Counted from the stretch's first letter, positions 25,467 through 38,167 are shown. The stretch is DNA of 64,000 nt from Panagrolaimus kolymaensis (GCA_028622995.1 JAJQJQ010000030.1:1116001-1180000), one strand, 5' to 3'. Notes: generated by a model from the sequence alone, not told the origin. Numbers and translations are program-made.

Positions 25467-25475
25467 TATATAAAG
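25467..25475 (+). promoter_or_regulatory. TATA box of the repetitive secreted-protein gene
   Basis: TATATAAAG about 90 bases before the ATG at 25561, with a plausible transcription start near 25500. Confidence 0.5.
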
Positions 25476-25560
25476 GCGTAAGAAATTCTCAATACTTCAT
25501 CAAATTAAATTTGGTTTTAATTTTGTTTACTAAAAAAAGTTGTTTTTATTTGTGAAAAAA

Positions 25561-27575
25561 ATGAAGTTATTATTTGTGTTTGGAATATGCTTAATTTTTT
25601 ATGTTCAATCTTCCCTTTCAATTGGAAAAGAAAAAATTCCTCCATTTCGTCCACCCAAAGATGATAAAATAGATGACATGTTGGGATTAGGAAAAGAAAA
25701 AAAGGATATCCAAAAACGTGATGTTGGTGGTGGACTTGGTAAAAAAATTCCTCCAATTGTGCCCGAAGAAAAAGATAAAATTAATGGAATTGTTGCTGAA
25801 CATTTAATTGATAAACGCGATATTTCTAAACACGATGATGGAACAATCAAAGGTGGCGGCGATGATCTTCCAGCTTTATTGAAAACCCTTCGACTTCGAC
25901 CTGGTTCAGATGAATATAATCGAGTGATTGAAGAATATATTAATGCCCAAAAAGAAGGAGAAGAAGATAATGGACAACAACAACAAAATTTGGAACAGCT
26001 TGGAAACGGCGATATTTTGGGTTACCTCAAAAAAGTTGGAAGCGAAAAAATTCATGGTGGTAAAAAAGCAGGCGATGAAAACGTTGATGAACCTCGGCTT
26101 CTTGGTGAACCCTTAATTGGAAAAAATCGTCATCCCTCTAATGCTGCAATTAAAGATGAAGAAAAACCAGCCGATGAAGAACAAAAAGGCAATGGTGGAA
26201 TATTAGATTACCTCAAAAAAATTGGAAGCGAAAAAATTTTTGGTGGTAAAAAAGAAGATAGTCCAAAACGAACGATTGAAGAAGAAAATAGCAATGGCGA
26301 TGTTTTGGATTATATCAAAAAAGTTGGAAGCGAAAAATTTTTTGGTAGCGGCAAAAAACTCCCAGTCAATGAAGAAGCCTCAAAAAATAAGGATGTTGAT
26401 GAACCTAGACTTCTTGGTGAACCATTGATTGGAAAAAATCGTCATCCCTCTTCCTCTGATGCTGAAATTAAAAATGAAGATGATAAGCCAGTCGTCGTCG
26501 ATAAAGAAGGAAATGGTAGCATAGAAGATTATCTCAAAAAAGTTGGAAGTGAAAAAGTTAACGGCCGCAAAGAATTAAATGATGGCAGACCCAAACGATC
26601 CATTGATGAACCAATAAATGGCGAACTTCCAGCTTTGCTAAAAACTTTACGACTCCGACCTGGCTCGGATGCATATAATAAAATTGTGGATGATTTTATA
26701 AATAGCAAAAAAGAAGATCAACCTAACAACAATGGTGAACGTGGTGGTCATCATGATAGTCAAGAAAGTCATGAACATCGAGATATTGATAACAATGATG
26801 ACGATGTGAATGTTCTACCCCTTGGAAGAGAACTTATTGGTGCATTTCATCGACCGCCATTTCGCCCAAGCAAAGAAGGAGGAGATAAACCAATAAATGT
26901 TGTTCCATGCAAAGATGAAGATCGAAAAGTAAGTTTAAATTCCAAAAAGTTTCTAAAGCCTAACAATAATAAACAAATTTTTTTAGCAAGTCCTAAAATG
27001 CTTCCGAGGATATTTTAAAAATTTTGATATTAAATTAGTTGATGATACCAAACTTCCATCCATGTTTGAAATATATATGAAAATTAAAGAAATTAAAGAT
27101 TATAAAAAGCAACAACAATTTTTCAATGATTTTTCTGGTTGTTTTAAATCCACTCCTGAAACTTGCTATCATGCAGGTGAACTTTCTAAAATAGCTCATC
27201 AACCTGAAGAAGCTGATTATCTTGCAACTTATTTTACTTTGAGTGAATTCATGTTTAAAAGCAAACACAATAAAAAGGTTGCCAAATGTTTTATTAAGCA
27301 AGTTAAAGAATGCGCCAATAAAAAATTCAGTGTTTTTAAGGAATGCGAGTAAGTATCCTTCATTTTTTACCCCAAAAATAAAAGCATCTCCATTAATTCC
27401 TCCCATTTTTAGCACCGCAAAAGAAATCCTAACAGAAGCAATCGAAAAATTCAACAAAAACTGTGCTAAAGTTGAACCAAAAGATGGTGATCTCAAAGCT
27501 CTTCTCAAACCATTCCTTCAACGCACTTCACTTGGCCCTAATTGTCCTTCACTTCTTTCTGATATTAATGTTTAA
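25561..27575 (+). CDS. Secreted repetitive precursor with C-terminal Cys-rich domain
   Basis: Three exons (25561-26928, 26987-27348, 27413-27575) encode 630 aa. A signal peptide (LLFVFGICLIFYVQSSLS) leads into a charged, repetitive region. Repeat A, with core YLKKVGSEK or a variant, occurs four times near residues 150, 213, 246 and 321. Repeat B (EPRLLGEPLIGKNRHPS) occurs twice, with a third variant (LGRELIGAFHRPP). Repeat C (LPALLKTLRLRPGSD) occurs twice. Lys-Arg sites (QKRD, DKRD, PKRT, PKRS) lie between blocks, as in a proprotein cut by kexin-type convertases. The last 190 residues form a Cys-rich globular domain (CKDEDRKQVLKCFRGYF, SGCFKSTPETC, VKECANKK) resembling T20D4.11-like domains. 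I do not recognise the whole protein. A TATA box and signal peptide suggest abundant tissue-specific secretion. Confidence 0.75.
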
Positions 27576-28190
27576 TAAAAGAAACATAATGTAAAATATG
27601 TATGTATCTATGTATGTTTATTTAAATGAAACTTGTATGTATAGTTTTTCTTTTTATATGTGTGTAAATAAATATTGATTCGATAAAAAAAAACTTTTTT
27701 GGTGTAACAAAAAAAATCACAACTTTGCTTTCTTAAACATTATTGAAGTCGATTAAATTCAATAAGAATCTTCTTGGCTTTTGAATCTGCTTTTGCTTTT
27801 AGGATTAGATACATAAAAAAATCCATCTCTGATAAACTCCCGCTTTAACTTCTTTACTTAAAATTTTTTTAGCTTGTAATAAAAGAATTAAATTTAGAGA
27901 TAAAAAATTCTTAAAAGTAACAAAAATCAAGAAAGCTTTGTAAAAATTTCAAATATGCGGACTTCTCTTACCATCCTGCAACGATAAAAAGTTAATGGTA
28001 ATTCCCAAAATGCAGCTTTCAAACTTTGAAATTTTTTTAGTTCTTTGCATTTTTTCTTTAACTTTGTTGAATGTTGCTGCTTCTTTACTCTTCATTTTTC
28101 ATGTCCATCATTTATTTTAACAACGCGCTTTCGTTATTTTTGCTATTCCATCGTTCATTTTTCGATTTCTTAACATTTTTTGTTTGTTTC
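27576..28190. other. Intergenic, no gene seen
   Basis: AT-rich spacer. A strong acceptor (TTTGTTTCAG, ending about 28192) about 32 bases before the next ATG is a likely trans-splice site. Confidence 0.35.
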
Positions 28191-28224
28191 AGGTTATCAG
28201 TAATCTATCTATCTTTATTGCGCA

Positions 28225-30807
28225 ATGACTGCTCCATCGTCTCAAAATGCTTCAATGGCTCATCATCCATCATCATGGTCAACAACATCTCGTCCTCGGA
28301 TGCCACTTCTTTCTCTTCCAAATGATGATCATTTAAGACCTCAACGTCCAATACTTCAAACTCTTCCAAATGGTGATCATTCACCCATTCCACCTCCACG
28401 TCATAGATGGTCTCGTCTCGGTGATGCAAAAGAACGGTCTCCTGTTACTCAAGATGAACAACCTAAACCTCTTCATTCTCTTCCAAAAGATGATCATCCA
28501 ACACCTCGTCAAAAATGGGCTCGTCGTGAAGATGCAAAAGAACGTTCGACTGTTTTTGTTGCTGCTGCTAAAGAAGAACCAAAACTTGAAGTTGTAAGTT
28601 TTCTTTCTTTACATTCATCAATTCCTTTATTTTTGTTTATTTTTTAGGTTAGTCAATTGCCCGATGGACGTGGCGGAAGTATCCTGACTTATCGCAAATC
28701 GGATGGAACCATCAAATCTTTGGTAACATATGATCGTGACTTCATGCTGGCGATGGCTTCGGCGATGAAAGTAGAAACTGAACTCGATGGTGAGAAATCA
28801 ACGTCAATCACCACATGCATGAAGCATTTCACATGCATGTGGTATTATCTTGATCCAGCTGGTGGTGAACATGGTCCTTATGAAGCACCTCAAATGTTAA
28901 TATGGCTAAAATCTGGTTTCTTTCAAGAACATTTGCGATGTCGTTGCAGTAAAGACCAACCATTTACAACTCTTGGTATGTTTATTTTTTTGCTTCTTCA
29001 ATTTCATGATTAATCATTGTTAATTTTATAGGTGAACTTATTCAAATGAATGGTCGTGATAATCCATTTGTTTATCCGAAACCTCAACCAATTGCTTCGA
29101 TTCCATCTGATATTGTTAAGAACTCAAACCAACTCATAGCTCCTCCACCTGGTTATCTTTGGCAAACTCCTGATCTTCATGAATCTCAACGTGCTTTGCT
29201 TGAAGAAAAACGTCGACTAGAACAAATGCACGATGTACTCCGTCATGAAGAACATGAACGAATGGAACGAGAAAGAAGAGTGCATGAAATGGAGCTCGAA
29301 GTTGAAAGAAAACAAGATGAATTGCAGAAAATGGCCATGGCTAAAGAAGAAGAACTTGAAAGAAAACGTCGTCTCTTAGCTGATTATGAAATGAAGGCTC
29401 ACCAAGAAGCAGAAAAACGTATGGCAGCTCAAAAAATAGAAGAAACAACGGGAACTCTTCGCCTGCATGAAATGTTTGAAAAAGAACATCAAGAATTGGA
29501 AGAAGCGAAACGCAAAGCTGAAGAATTATTCCTTGTTAAACAAAAGATAGCTGCAGAAGAAGCTCGTCGTGTTCATGAAAACGTGATGTTCGAAGCTCGT
29601 CGATTAGCTGATGAGGCAGAAAGACAACGCAATGAAAAGTTGGAACGTGAACGTAAACAACAAGAAGAACATCTTCTCATTCGTTCTCAACATATGAAAC
29701 GATTGGTTAGTTCAACATTATTCGATTTTATTATTCAAATATCTTATTTTTAGACTGATCAACAAAAACGTCGTGAAGAAGAAGAGGCTGCTGCAGCAGC
29801 TCATGCTCATCTTGCTGGTGCTAAAGCTCCTTGGGCTGCTTCATCAAGAATTCATCAAGAAAAGCCACATGTTTTAACTGCCGTCCATCCTCGTTCACTC
29901 CTTGAAATTCAACTTGAAGAAGAAAAAGCTTTGGAAGAAAAACGTCGAAAAGAACAAGAATTATTTGAATATCATAGAAAACAAGCTGTAACATTTGATC
30001 CATGGGCTGGTACTCCTGCTGCTACGGTTCCATCACCACCTGGTGTTAACAAAGCTGGATGGAATGATAATAGTGCTGCAGCTGCTTCACTTGCAAATTA
30101 TGTTCGTGCTAATCCTGCTATAGATGATGCTTGGCCTGCAATACCACCTCCTGTTACGACTCCAAAGAAGAAGAAGGAACAACCAAAGATAGCTGCTGTA
30201 GCACAACCTAAGAAGAAGAAAGCTGCTGAACAACCACCACCGAAGCAAGATGATTCACAAAGCCAATTCAAGAAATGGGTCATCAAAGGAATCAAAGATC
30301 TCAATAAATCAGTGGATGCTTCTGTTGATCCTGAAATGTTCTTTGGTTTTATTAAGAATATCATTGATCCAGTAGATGTTTGTTTCTTTTGTGCATATCT
30401 TGTTTTTCAATTACTAACTTGTTCATTTTTTAGGTTGAAGATTACTTTGTTACTTATTTTGGTGATAAAGCAGAAGTCAAAATTTTCCAAAAGAAGTTTC
30501 TTGAAAAGCGTATAGCTTTACGTTCAAATCAAAAGGAAAGTGACAAAGATGTAAAGTTTTCATTATTTTTTGATATTGTAATAATAATGGATCATTGTTT
30601 TAGGATCTCTCTGCTGCTCAAGCTGCTGTTAATGTTCCAAGTCCAACCATTGCTGCTACTGATGGAAAGAAAAAGAAGAAAGGCAAGGGCCAAATTAAAA
30701 CTGTTGATCTCGCTGTTCTTGGTTTCAAAGCTGGTGGAGATCCAAATCGAATCAATGTTGGTGAAATTGATCTTGAACCTCCGATTTCAATGAAGAAAAA
30801 GCATTAA
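28225..30807 (+). CDS. gyf-1: GIGYF-type GYF-domain translational repressor
   Basis: Scaffold that recruits the cap-binding protein 4EHP and binds proline-rich partners to repress mRNA translation. Six exons (28225-28593, 28648-28975, 29032-29705, 29754-30377, 30434-30550, 30604-30807) give 771 aa. The N-terminus has repeats around LPNDDH/LPNGDH/LPKDDH and DAKERS. Then comes a YDRDFMLAM block, matching the Y-x4-M/L-hydrophobic 4E-binding pattern of GIGYF. The GYF domain follows (WYYLDPAGGEHGPYEAPQM, then WLKSGFF), then a long Glu/Arg coiled coil (residues about 310-480). The GIGYF C-terminal signatures end the protein: VEDYFVTYFGDKAEVK, FLEKR, and AVLGFKAGGDPNRINVGEI. It is shorter than human GIGYF1/2 (about 1000-1300 aa). 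A trans-splice acceptor lies near 28192. Confidence 0.9.
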
Positions 30808-31412
30808 TTTCCTTTCCCCATTAGGCTTTTTATTGCTTTATATTTGTTCTTTTTTGCTCACTTTTAGAGCTTGTTTTGTTTTTGTTGTAATAAAGTAAAT
30901 ATTGTAACCATTATTATTCTTATTGATTCTTGTTTGTCGTTAAAGAGGAAAAAAGTTATTTAAGTATCGTCTAATGAAATCAGCCATTAAAGAGTAAATT
31001 GATAGAGGGATAAATCACCCATAGCGTTTTTGATATTGCCTACATTGTTTTTCATATTCTAACCTACTAAACTTGTAATTACGTTATGCCTCCAACATTA
31101 GCATCATCTAAGTACAATTATCTGTCAGATTTCAAAACTACCGCTCTCTTGTAACGATGCATTAATCTTACGGTTGTTCCTAAAAAGTTTGAATGAATCA
31201 TTGCATTTGTTGTGTGTGTCTGTCTTTTTCATCTTCCTCTCTTTTTACATTTTTTCCTTGAAGCTTTGTTTATTTGATTAATTTTGTTTCCATTATCTCT
31301 TCGTTATGCTACGTAAAACTGGCATAAAACAAAGCATTCCTTATTCGATTCTCGCGATCATCCTTGCTTTATGATATAATGTTTCATGTGTTTTAACTTC
31401 TTCTTTTTTCAG
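30808..31412. other. Intergenic, no gene seen
   Basis: Separates the GYF gene from its partial duplicate. Polyadenylation signal of gyf-1 near 30889. A TTTTTTCAG acceptor about 31404-31412 precedes the next ATG. Confidence 0.35.
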
Positions 31413-31426
31413 AGATTGATCTCAAA

Positions 31427-31953
31427 ATGAATCAAACATCTTCAAATTATTCATCGTTACAACAACAACAGCATCGAATTCAACTGGTTGCTAATGATGA
31501 TGATCGCTCAACTTCAACTCCTCTCAAAAGAAAGCATCGTCGTTCAAATATTTGTCGTCCGCCTGATTTATATCAACTTAATCTTGATGAACCTGGTCCA
31601 TTAACTGTAACTTTACTTTTCTTTGTTGTTTACTTCTTTCACTTTCATCTTTTCTTCTTTTTCAGATTGGTCAAACACCTGATGGTTATGGTGGAACGAT
31701 TATGGAATATCGCATACCTGATGGAAGAATGAAGACTCGTGTAACTTATGATCGTAATTTCATGCTTGCTATGTCCTTTTCTCCGTTATCTCTTGTTCAT
31801 CCAAATAATTACTTTGAACTTTATTGTGAAATGAGAGAAATCATTCCTGCTTTTCCTCAACAATGGATTCCTCCTGAATTTCTCCAAGAACCATCAACAA
31901 CAACAACTCAAAGTGAATCAATCACTTCTCAAGATGATCAAAGCAGCATGTAG
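31427..31953 (+). CDS. 155-aa 4E-binding mini-paralogue of the GYF protein
   Basis: Two exons (31427-31606 and 31666-31953). The first half is Gln/Ser/basic (QQQQHRIQL, PLKRKHRR). Exon 2 opens with a block clearly homologous to the N-terminal block of the adjacent GYF protein: IGQTPDGYGGTIMEYR, then VTYDRNFMLAM, against VSQLPDGRGGSILTYR, then VTYDRDFMLAM. The intron sits at the same place and phase just before this block in both genes. Nothing of the GYF domain, coiled coil or GIGYF C-terminus is present. The protein should therefore bind an eIF4E-family member but not GYF partners, making it a small 4E-BP-like protein. The homology is visible. The function is inferred. Confidence 0.75.
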
Positions 31954-32549
31954 ATGGGTTCTTGCAATGATTACAAAAATGAATAAAGATTAATCCTATT
32001 ATTTTTATTGTAATAATTTTTGATTGTTTGTGTTAATACTTTTCTATGTTGTTTTGTTATAAATGATTTTTGATACACTTTTCTTTTGCTTGAATTTCTT
32101 TTGTTTCTTCTTGGAGATGATTTTCGTTTGTTATACCATGGATTGAAGAGAATTGGATTTTTACTTTGCGAATGATTAACCCATTGGAAAAGAAGCTTCA
32201 CCTGTTCCTTTTTCTTGCAAAAAACTTTTACAATGGATTTTTGAAATGGTTATTGTCGTTTTTGAATCTTGTATTAGCTTATTTTTAGGTAAATTTTCCA
32301 AGAAAATGCTTACAACAAGCTTATTACTTCTTTATTAAGAAATTTTGATGATTGTGATCGAAGTTGAAAAACTAACTGCTTATTTCAAAAATTATGTATG
32401 AATGAAAGTCGGAAAACACAGTTAACACAAAGCTTTATTTAACAACACATAATAAACAAAAGATTACAAAACAAAGTTAAAAGGTAAAATACAAGGCTAA
32501 CAAAATGAAAACATAACATCAAAAAATCAAAACATATAAAGAAAATTCA
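31954..32549. other. Convergent intergenic spacer, no gene seen
   Basis: Lies between convergent genes and holds both 3' ends (AATAAA near 31981). No other structure seen. Confidence 0.3.
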
Positions 32550-34494
32550 CTAAAATTCCATATCTTCTTCAAATGCATCTGTTCCGTGTTCTTTCCTTTT
32601 GATAGTTAATTGAACTTCTTGAGATATTTTTGCTTCCTTTGATCGTTTTCCATCATGAATTTGACGAGATAATTCAAAGTATTGGTTTGGATGAGTAATC
32701 ACTGAACCAAGAGCGCCTTCATCCATTTTATGTTGAAATTCAAATGTTCTTGCACAGGCTTTATCGAATTGAGACATCTTTGAAAGAACTTTGATTTTTT
32801 GAGCTTGATCCTTTGTTAATCCCATAAGTTCCAGGCGTTGAGCGAGCATTTCTGGTTCACAATGTTTGAAAGGACATCCTAAAAAAAGGAAAGTGATAAA
32901 GTAAAGAAAGAAAGTAATTAATAAAAATACCATGACAATCTTGAGCTGCAGGAGGATTTGTAAGAATGATAGTTGTGCAAGGATAAGCACTTCCTTCACG
33001 CTGTGATCCTTCTTTACCATACATGTGTCGAATGTTATAAGCATATTCTTTATCAAATTTGTTGACATCCAATTTCTTTGTAAATTCCTTTCTGAAGAAT
33101 TCCAGCGAACTTTCCATTGACATTCCAGCATCCTTGAGAAAAAGACCATATTGACGACGAGCAAAATGACGAAGATGATGATCTTGTCGAAGGCGGGAAT
33201 GAATTTGACGCATACATGGTGGAAAAGAAGTTTTTGCAAGCTGAAAAACATGTAAATGAGAAACATTGGAAAGAATATGAGAGTGAAGAAGGAACAAAGG
33301 CAAAACGAAAAACATAAGAAAATGCAACCATTACAGCTTTTAAAGCTTGCAGTGTAATAACCAGAATATCGATATAAAGTTCAACAGTAAAAGAATAAGC
33401 TTACTTCATCGACCATTTGTGGAGTTATTTCGTTAGGATTCTTTGGTTTAGTAAATCCATAATTTGCATCCATTTTTGTCATTCTTCGAAGCAAAGGTAA
33501 TAGCCGATCTTCTTCATCCAGAAAGTTCAGGCTTGCAGCTTCTTTCTGAAAATTCAACGATTAATAACAGTGATGAAAAAAGTAAGTTGTAAAATAACCA
33601 AACAAGATTGCAAGTAACAAGAAAATGTAAACAAACTTACAGCCATAGCTTTAGACATAATCAATCGTAATCTTGTTGCCACCACAGCAATGAGTTCTTT
33701 AGAAGTAATGTAAATCATTCCTTTCCATAGGAAAACCTTTCGTCCACGAATCAGTTCAAAAGCTCGAGTGAATTCCACTTTCCAAAAATCAGTTTTTTCA
33801 AATGCTTCATCAGATATTTTGTTGCCATTACATAGTTGCTTTGAAAATTCTTGCTTTTCTTCAGGAGTAACACTTTCAAGTTCAAGATTATTCACTCGAA
33901 GAAAATCCATCACATTTTCTTGAGGTTCCAATGAGAATCGAGTTCGAAAGAGTTCCACTTCTTGTTGAATAAACCATTTCGTTTGTTCGGAACATTGACA
34001 AAATGCCATACGAAGAATAAAATGTGATATTCGATCTTTCCGACGAGCTGCAGCTAAATCTTTCGCAAATACAGCACCAGTTGCTAAAGGCATTAGATCT
34101 TTCATGTCCTGAAAAAATAAAAGAACTTTAGTATGAGAATGTCACACAGCTAAATAACCATCTTCTTCTTCAACCAAAACTAACCTTCTTAAAAGCTTCC
34201 ATATATTCTTTTGATCCTTGACGATATTTTTCACGCAAATATTCAACTTTCTTTAATACTTTCAGCCGATTTCTTCCATATTGATCAAATTCTTGTAAAG
34301 TGATGACTTCAGTTGGAGGATCATGATATAAACTTAGGTTTGATTTAGGCGAATCGTATCTTCCAGTCTGAAACATAATAAGAAGCATTAATTAACATGG
34401 CTTCTAACAAACAAAAAAGGTGGAAACTTACGTATGCAATAACTTTGCCATCATCTTTTCTTTTTAATTCATAATTAGTTGAAATGAAAGCCAT
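32550..34494 (-). CDS. pri-2: DNA primase large subunit
   Basis: Iron-sulphur subunit of DNA polymerase alpha-primase, which makes RNA primers in the nucleus. Six exons (34494-34432, 34367-34185, 34108-33641, 33545-33405, 33240-32931, 32878-32550) join in phase to 497 aa, against 509 in human PRIM2. The four cluster cysteines are present in FPPCMRQIHSRLRQDHHLRH, YPCTTIILTNPP, HGCPFKHCEPE and DKACARTFEFQH. The conserved RRQYGLFLKDAGM segment follows the first. The start MAFISTNYELKRK was chosen because it opens the first exon that fits the family. The 5' end lies about 390 bp from the divergent F-box-like gene. Confidence 0.95.
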
Positions 34495-34881
34495 ATTTGA
34501 AAGTTGTTGTGCTTTGATTTGAAAATTTGCAGCAACAACAAAAAAGAGTAAAGTTGAAAAATGTGGGAAAGAAGAGAGAAATTGTTTTTTTGAAAGAAGC
34601 TTTACGCGCTTTTTTTTCTCCGCTGAAATATGCGTTGCAAGATAAAATTGCAATTGAACAGTAATTATTGTATCGTGTAAAAGCATCGATATTCATTCAT
34701 TGTTCTCTTTTTTGTTGTTTTTCATTTTTGCTTCTTTTCTCATTTCATTGGAGAAAAAGATTCTCCTTACCTTTTTTGCTTTTTCCTTCATTCGTGTGTA
34801 ACATATTTCTAAAATTTTTGTCGCTTTTACGTGCCGCTTTTCATTATGTTTACTTATTTCCTTTATTTTTAGTTATTCCAC

Positions 34882-35688
34882 ATGAGCGACTCAAATAAGA
34901 AAGTTATCAAATCAGCTCTTAAGAAGAACATGGTACCTAAATCTGCTTCTGAAAATAAATGTTTCGATTTCAAGACTCTACCATATGTTTGTCAAAAACG
35001 TTTTGCTGAAATCTTGGATCCTGAAACTTTGAAGACTTTCTCCAACATCAATACAACGACCAAGAATCTTTCAAAACGCTGTCATATTGTTAAAAATGCT
35101 GAAGTCAAAATTAATGAGGAACATTCTGAATGCAAATATACCATTTCGTGCTTTTGCAAAGAAAATGAATTCTGTCGTGGGATCATTGGAACTGATCTAT
35201 CATCAATGAAAAAGAAAATTGATGTTCATGGTTCAATTTATATCAAAACATCTTATAATCATAATATCAAAATTGATGCTCGCTTTCTTCGATCTTTGCC
35301 ACTCAACTTTAATGCCGCTGCACATCTTTGTTTTTTTGTCTGCTCCATTAACCTTGATGATTTGAAGATGATTATGCCTCTAGGGTTGAAAAGATTTTAT
35401 TTTACTGGTGGTATTGAATCTCAATGTTCAATAAAAGAATTTTTGGCCTTTATCAAATCTTTAACTCATCTTGATGTTTTTCAGTAAGTTACTATTGATA
35501 TATTTTTTTGCCACAACTAATAAGTGTTATTTTTTAGGATCAATTTATTCCATCCATCCTGTTCTTTATCTTTCAATATCAATGATCTCATCCCATTTGG
35601 CTACCTTTTTCGTACTCAAAAAGTTATTACCGAATTTGAAGCTGAAGATGATTACACAACTTTTAGAAAACATCCTGTAATTTTGTAA
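34882..35688 (+). CDS. F-box-like protein with C-terminal repeat region
   Basis: Two exons (34882-35483 and 35538-35688) encode 250 aa. After a Lys-rich leader comes a degenerate F-box-like segment (FKTLPYVCQKRFAEILDP, then FSNINTTTKNLSKRC). The rest contains Leu/Ile-spaced strands (LDDLKMIMPLGLKRFYF, FLAFIKSLTHLDVFQ) that look like weak leucine-rich repeats. Nematode genomes carry large lineage-specific F-box families of this size, usually acting as substrate receptors of SCF ubiquitin ligases. The family call is tentative. The coding status is well supported by the clean splice and codon use. Confidence 0.6.
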
Positions 35689-36359
35689 TTTTCTCTTTCT
35701 TGTTTGTTAACTTATTTGTGACCTTGTTTCAATAAATTTGTCTTTGTTTTTTAATGCCATTTTTTTGCCAACTCATTTGCCTTTGACTTCGTCTCTTTTT
35801 TTGCTGTACTTCTTTTTTGTGACACTCAATCTTTTCCATATAACTTTTTTTGCGGGTATTGGATCTTAAACTTAATAATTTCGCTGCTGTTTATCGTCCT
35901 TCCTTTTATTTTGGATTACTTTGCATTAGGATAATCTTCAAGCTTCATTTTCCACAAAAATTTAAACAAACACTTGCGATTAACATAGGTAAGGCTAAAG
36001 TAAACAATAAAGAGAAAACTTGAATGCAAAAAGATGCTAAAGTTTCTAAGAATGGATAATATTGAATCCATGTGTTTATAGCATCCAATAACAAAAGTCT
36101 TTAAAGAATTAATCAAAGAAAAAAGTGCTGCGTAAGTTCATCAAAAAACTCAATTCCAAAGCTGATCCAATGGTAACAATAAAAGCGAAAGGTTGTAAAG
36201 ATTTATTTATTAATACAAAGCTTATCTAACTTTGACAATGAAAAATATCAGCAAATAAAAAAATATAACAAACAAAAGCAACAAGAAAAGAAGCAGGAGA
36301 ATCAAAGAGTTGAGATGGATGTTGCTTCTTCACCATACAGGAACATGAGACCATTTCTT
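35689..36359. other. Convergent intergenic spacer, no gene seen
   Basis: Lies between the convergent F-box-like and CCT1 genes. AATAAA near 35732 serves the former. Nothing else seen. Confidence 0.3.
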
Positions 36360-38167
36360 TTAATGACATTCTTCTTCAGGTTTTCTTTCAATTTTGTCCA
36401 GTTTAATAAGATCATCAATTCTTAAGATGGTAATAGCAGCTTCAGTTGCAAATTTGAGTGATTTGATTTTTGAGATCAATGGTTCAAAAACCCCAGCTTC
36501 TTTGTTATCAATAATTTCACCATTAACAAGATCCAAGCCAGCATATTTGAGATGAGCACAATTTTTATCATGTTGACTTTTGTTGTGGAAAGCACGAAGT
36601 TTAGCAACCAATTGAGTAGCATCTTGAGCAGCATTCGATGCTAAGACCTTTGGAATAACCAATAAAGCATTGGCGAATTCAGCAACAGGAAGTTGTTCAC
36701 GTGATGCAAGACTTGTTGAGAAGTTTTCAAGGTAAACATTGATAGCAGATTCAACGGCACCACCACCGACCACGAGCTTCTTACTTTCAAGTACTCGTTT
36801 GACAACACAAAGAGCATCATGAATTGAACGTTCCATTTCATCAAGCATAGTATCATTTGGACCACTAAAAAACAAAAAGAGTAATAACAACATGAAATGA
36901 ATAAAGAGATAGCTTACCGAAGGATAATAGAAGCAGCAGAGTGAGCTTTAGGACCTTTGACTAAAATAAGTTCTTCATCACTGATACGTTCTTGCAAGAC
37001 TTCATCAGCATGACCCAAGAAAGATGTTTCATACGCTTCCTCATTTTCCAAAGTTGCTAAAGAAGCAGTCAATGTAGCACCAGTTGCTTTAGCAATACGT
37101 TTCAAATCAACTTTACGACATCGGCGAACAGCCATAGCTCCAGCTTCAACAAATTGCTTTAAGCAGAGATCATCGATACCACCAGTAGTGAAGATAACAT
37201 TGGCTCCAGCAGCAAGGATCTTGTCGATTTGACGCTTTGTAATTTCAATTTCTTCGCGACGGATGGCTTCAATCTTTTCTGGATCAGTAACTTTGATAGA
37301 AATTCCAAGATGCATTTTAGCCTTTGAAAGGTTCATATCCAATACAGCAATTTTAGCATTGATAATCTTTCGAGGCATTCCTTCAGCAGCTCGAGTACAA
37401 TTTAAAGCATAACCACGAATAAGTCGAGATTCTTGAGTTGAACGTCCATGAGCTTTGAGAACATTGATATCTTGAATGGGATAAACGACCTTTCCACCAG
37501 CTTCAGTAACTTTGACCAATTCTGCTGCTTCAACACACATTTCAGAGAAGAATTCGGATTCACTTCCAATAAGTTTTGATGACATCGAAGTTTGTGCGGC
37601 ACGAAGAATACTTAAACGATCGATATCAGCAATAGTAAAAGCAAGATTATCTTGCATGTATCGAACGGCTTCTTTACAAGCTAAACGATAACCATTGATG
37701 ACTGTTGTTGGATGAATTTTCTGTTTGACAAGTTCATCAGCAGCTTTGAGTAGTTCAGCAGCAAGGATGACGACCGATGTTGTCCCATCACCAACTTCTT
37801 CATCTTGGAGTTGAGCAAGTTCAACAAGAATTTTACCAGCAGGATGTTCCACTTCAAGGAGTTTGAGGATAGTTGCGCCATCATTAGTTACCGTTACATC
37901 CTAAAAAAAAAGAATGAGTAATAAAAAGGAATAATAACGAACAAAGAAAAAGCTTACTCCAATTTCATCAACAAGCATTTTATCCAATCCAACAGGTCCA
38001 AGAGAAGATTTGACAATATTGGCGATTGCGGCAGCTGCGTTTACTGAAAATCAACTTGATTAAAGTAAAAGGATAGGCTAGAAAGATAAATATCTACCAT
38101 TTTGAGTACGAATAGATTGTCCAGACGTTCGTTGACCCAATAAAGCAAGAAGAGTTTCATTTGACAT
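36360..38167 (-). CDS. cct-1: T-complex protein 1 subunit alpha (CCT1 chaperonin)
   Basis: Subunit of the cytosolic TRiC/CCT ring that folds actin, tubulin and other proteins using ATP. Four exons (38167-38098, 38043-37958, 37900-36918, 36864-36360) give 547 aa, against 556 in human. The ATP-binding motifs are intact: TNDGATILKLLEVEHPAGKI, DEEVGDGTTSVVILAAELL and KKLVVGGGAVESA. Alpha-type signatures include HPTTVINGYRLACKEAVRY, AGANVIFTTGGIDDLCLKQF and LKFATEAAITILRIDDLIKL. A TTTCAG acceptor about 16 bases before the ATG is a likely trans-splice site. The C-terminus is shortened compared with other CCT1 proteins. Confidence 0.97.

Noticed and set aside
37402..37884. Minus-strand frames inside the CCT1 exon
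   Set aside because: Out-of-frame shadows of the strongly conserved CCT1 coding sequence.
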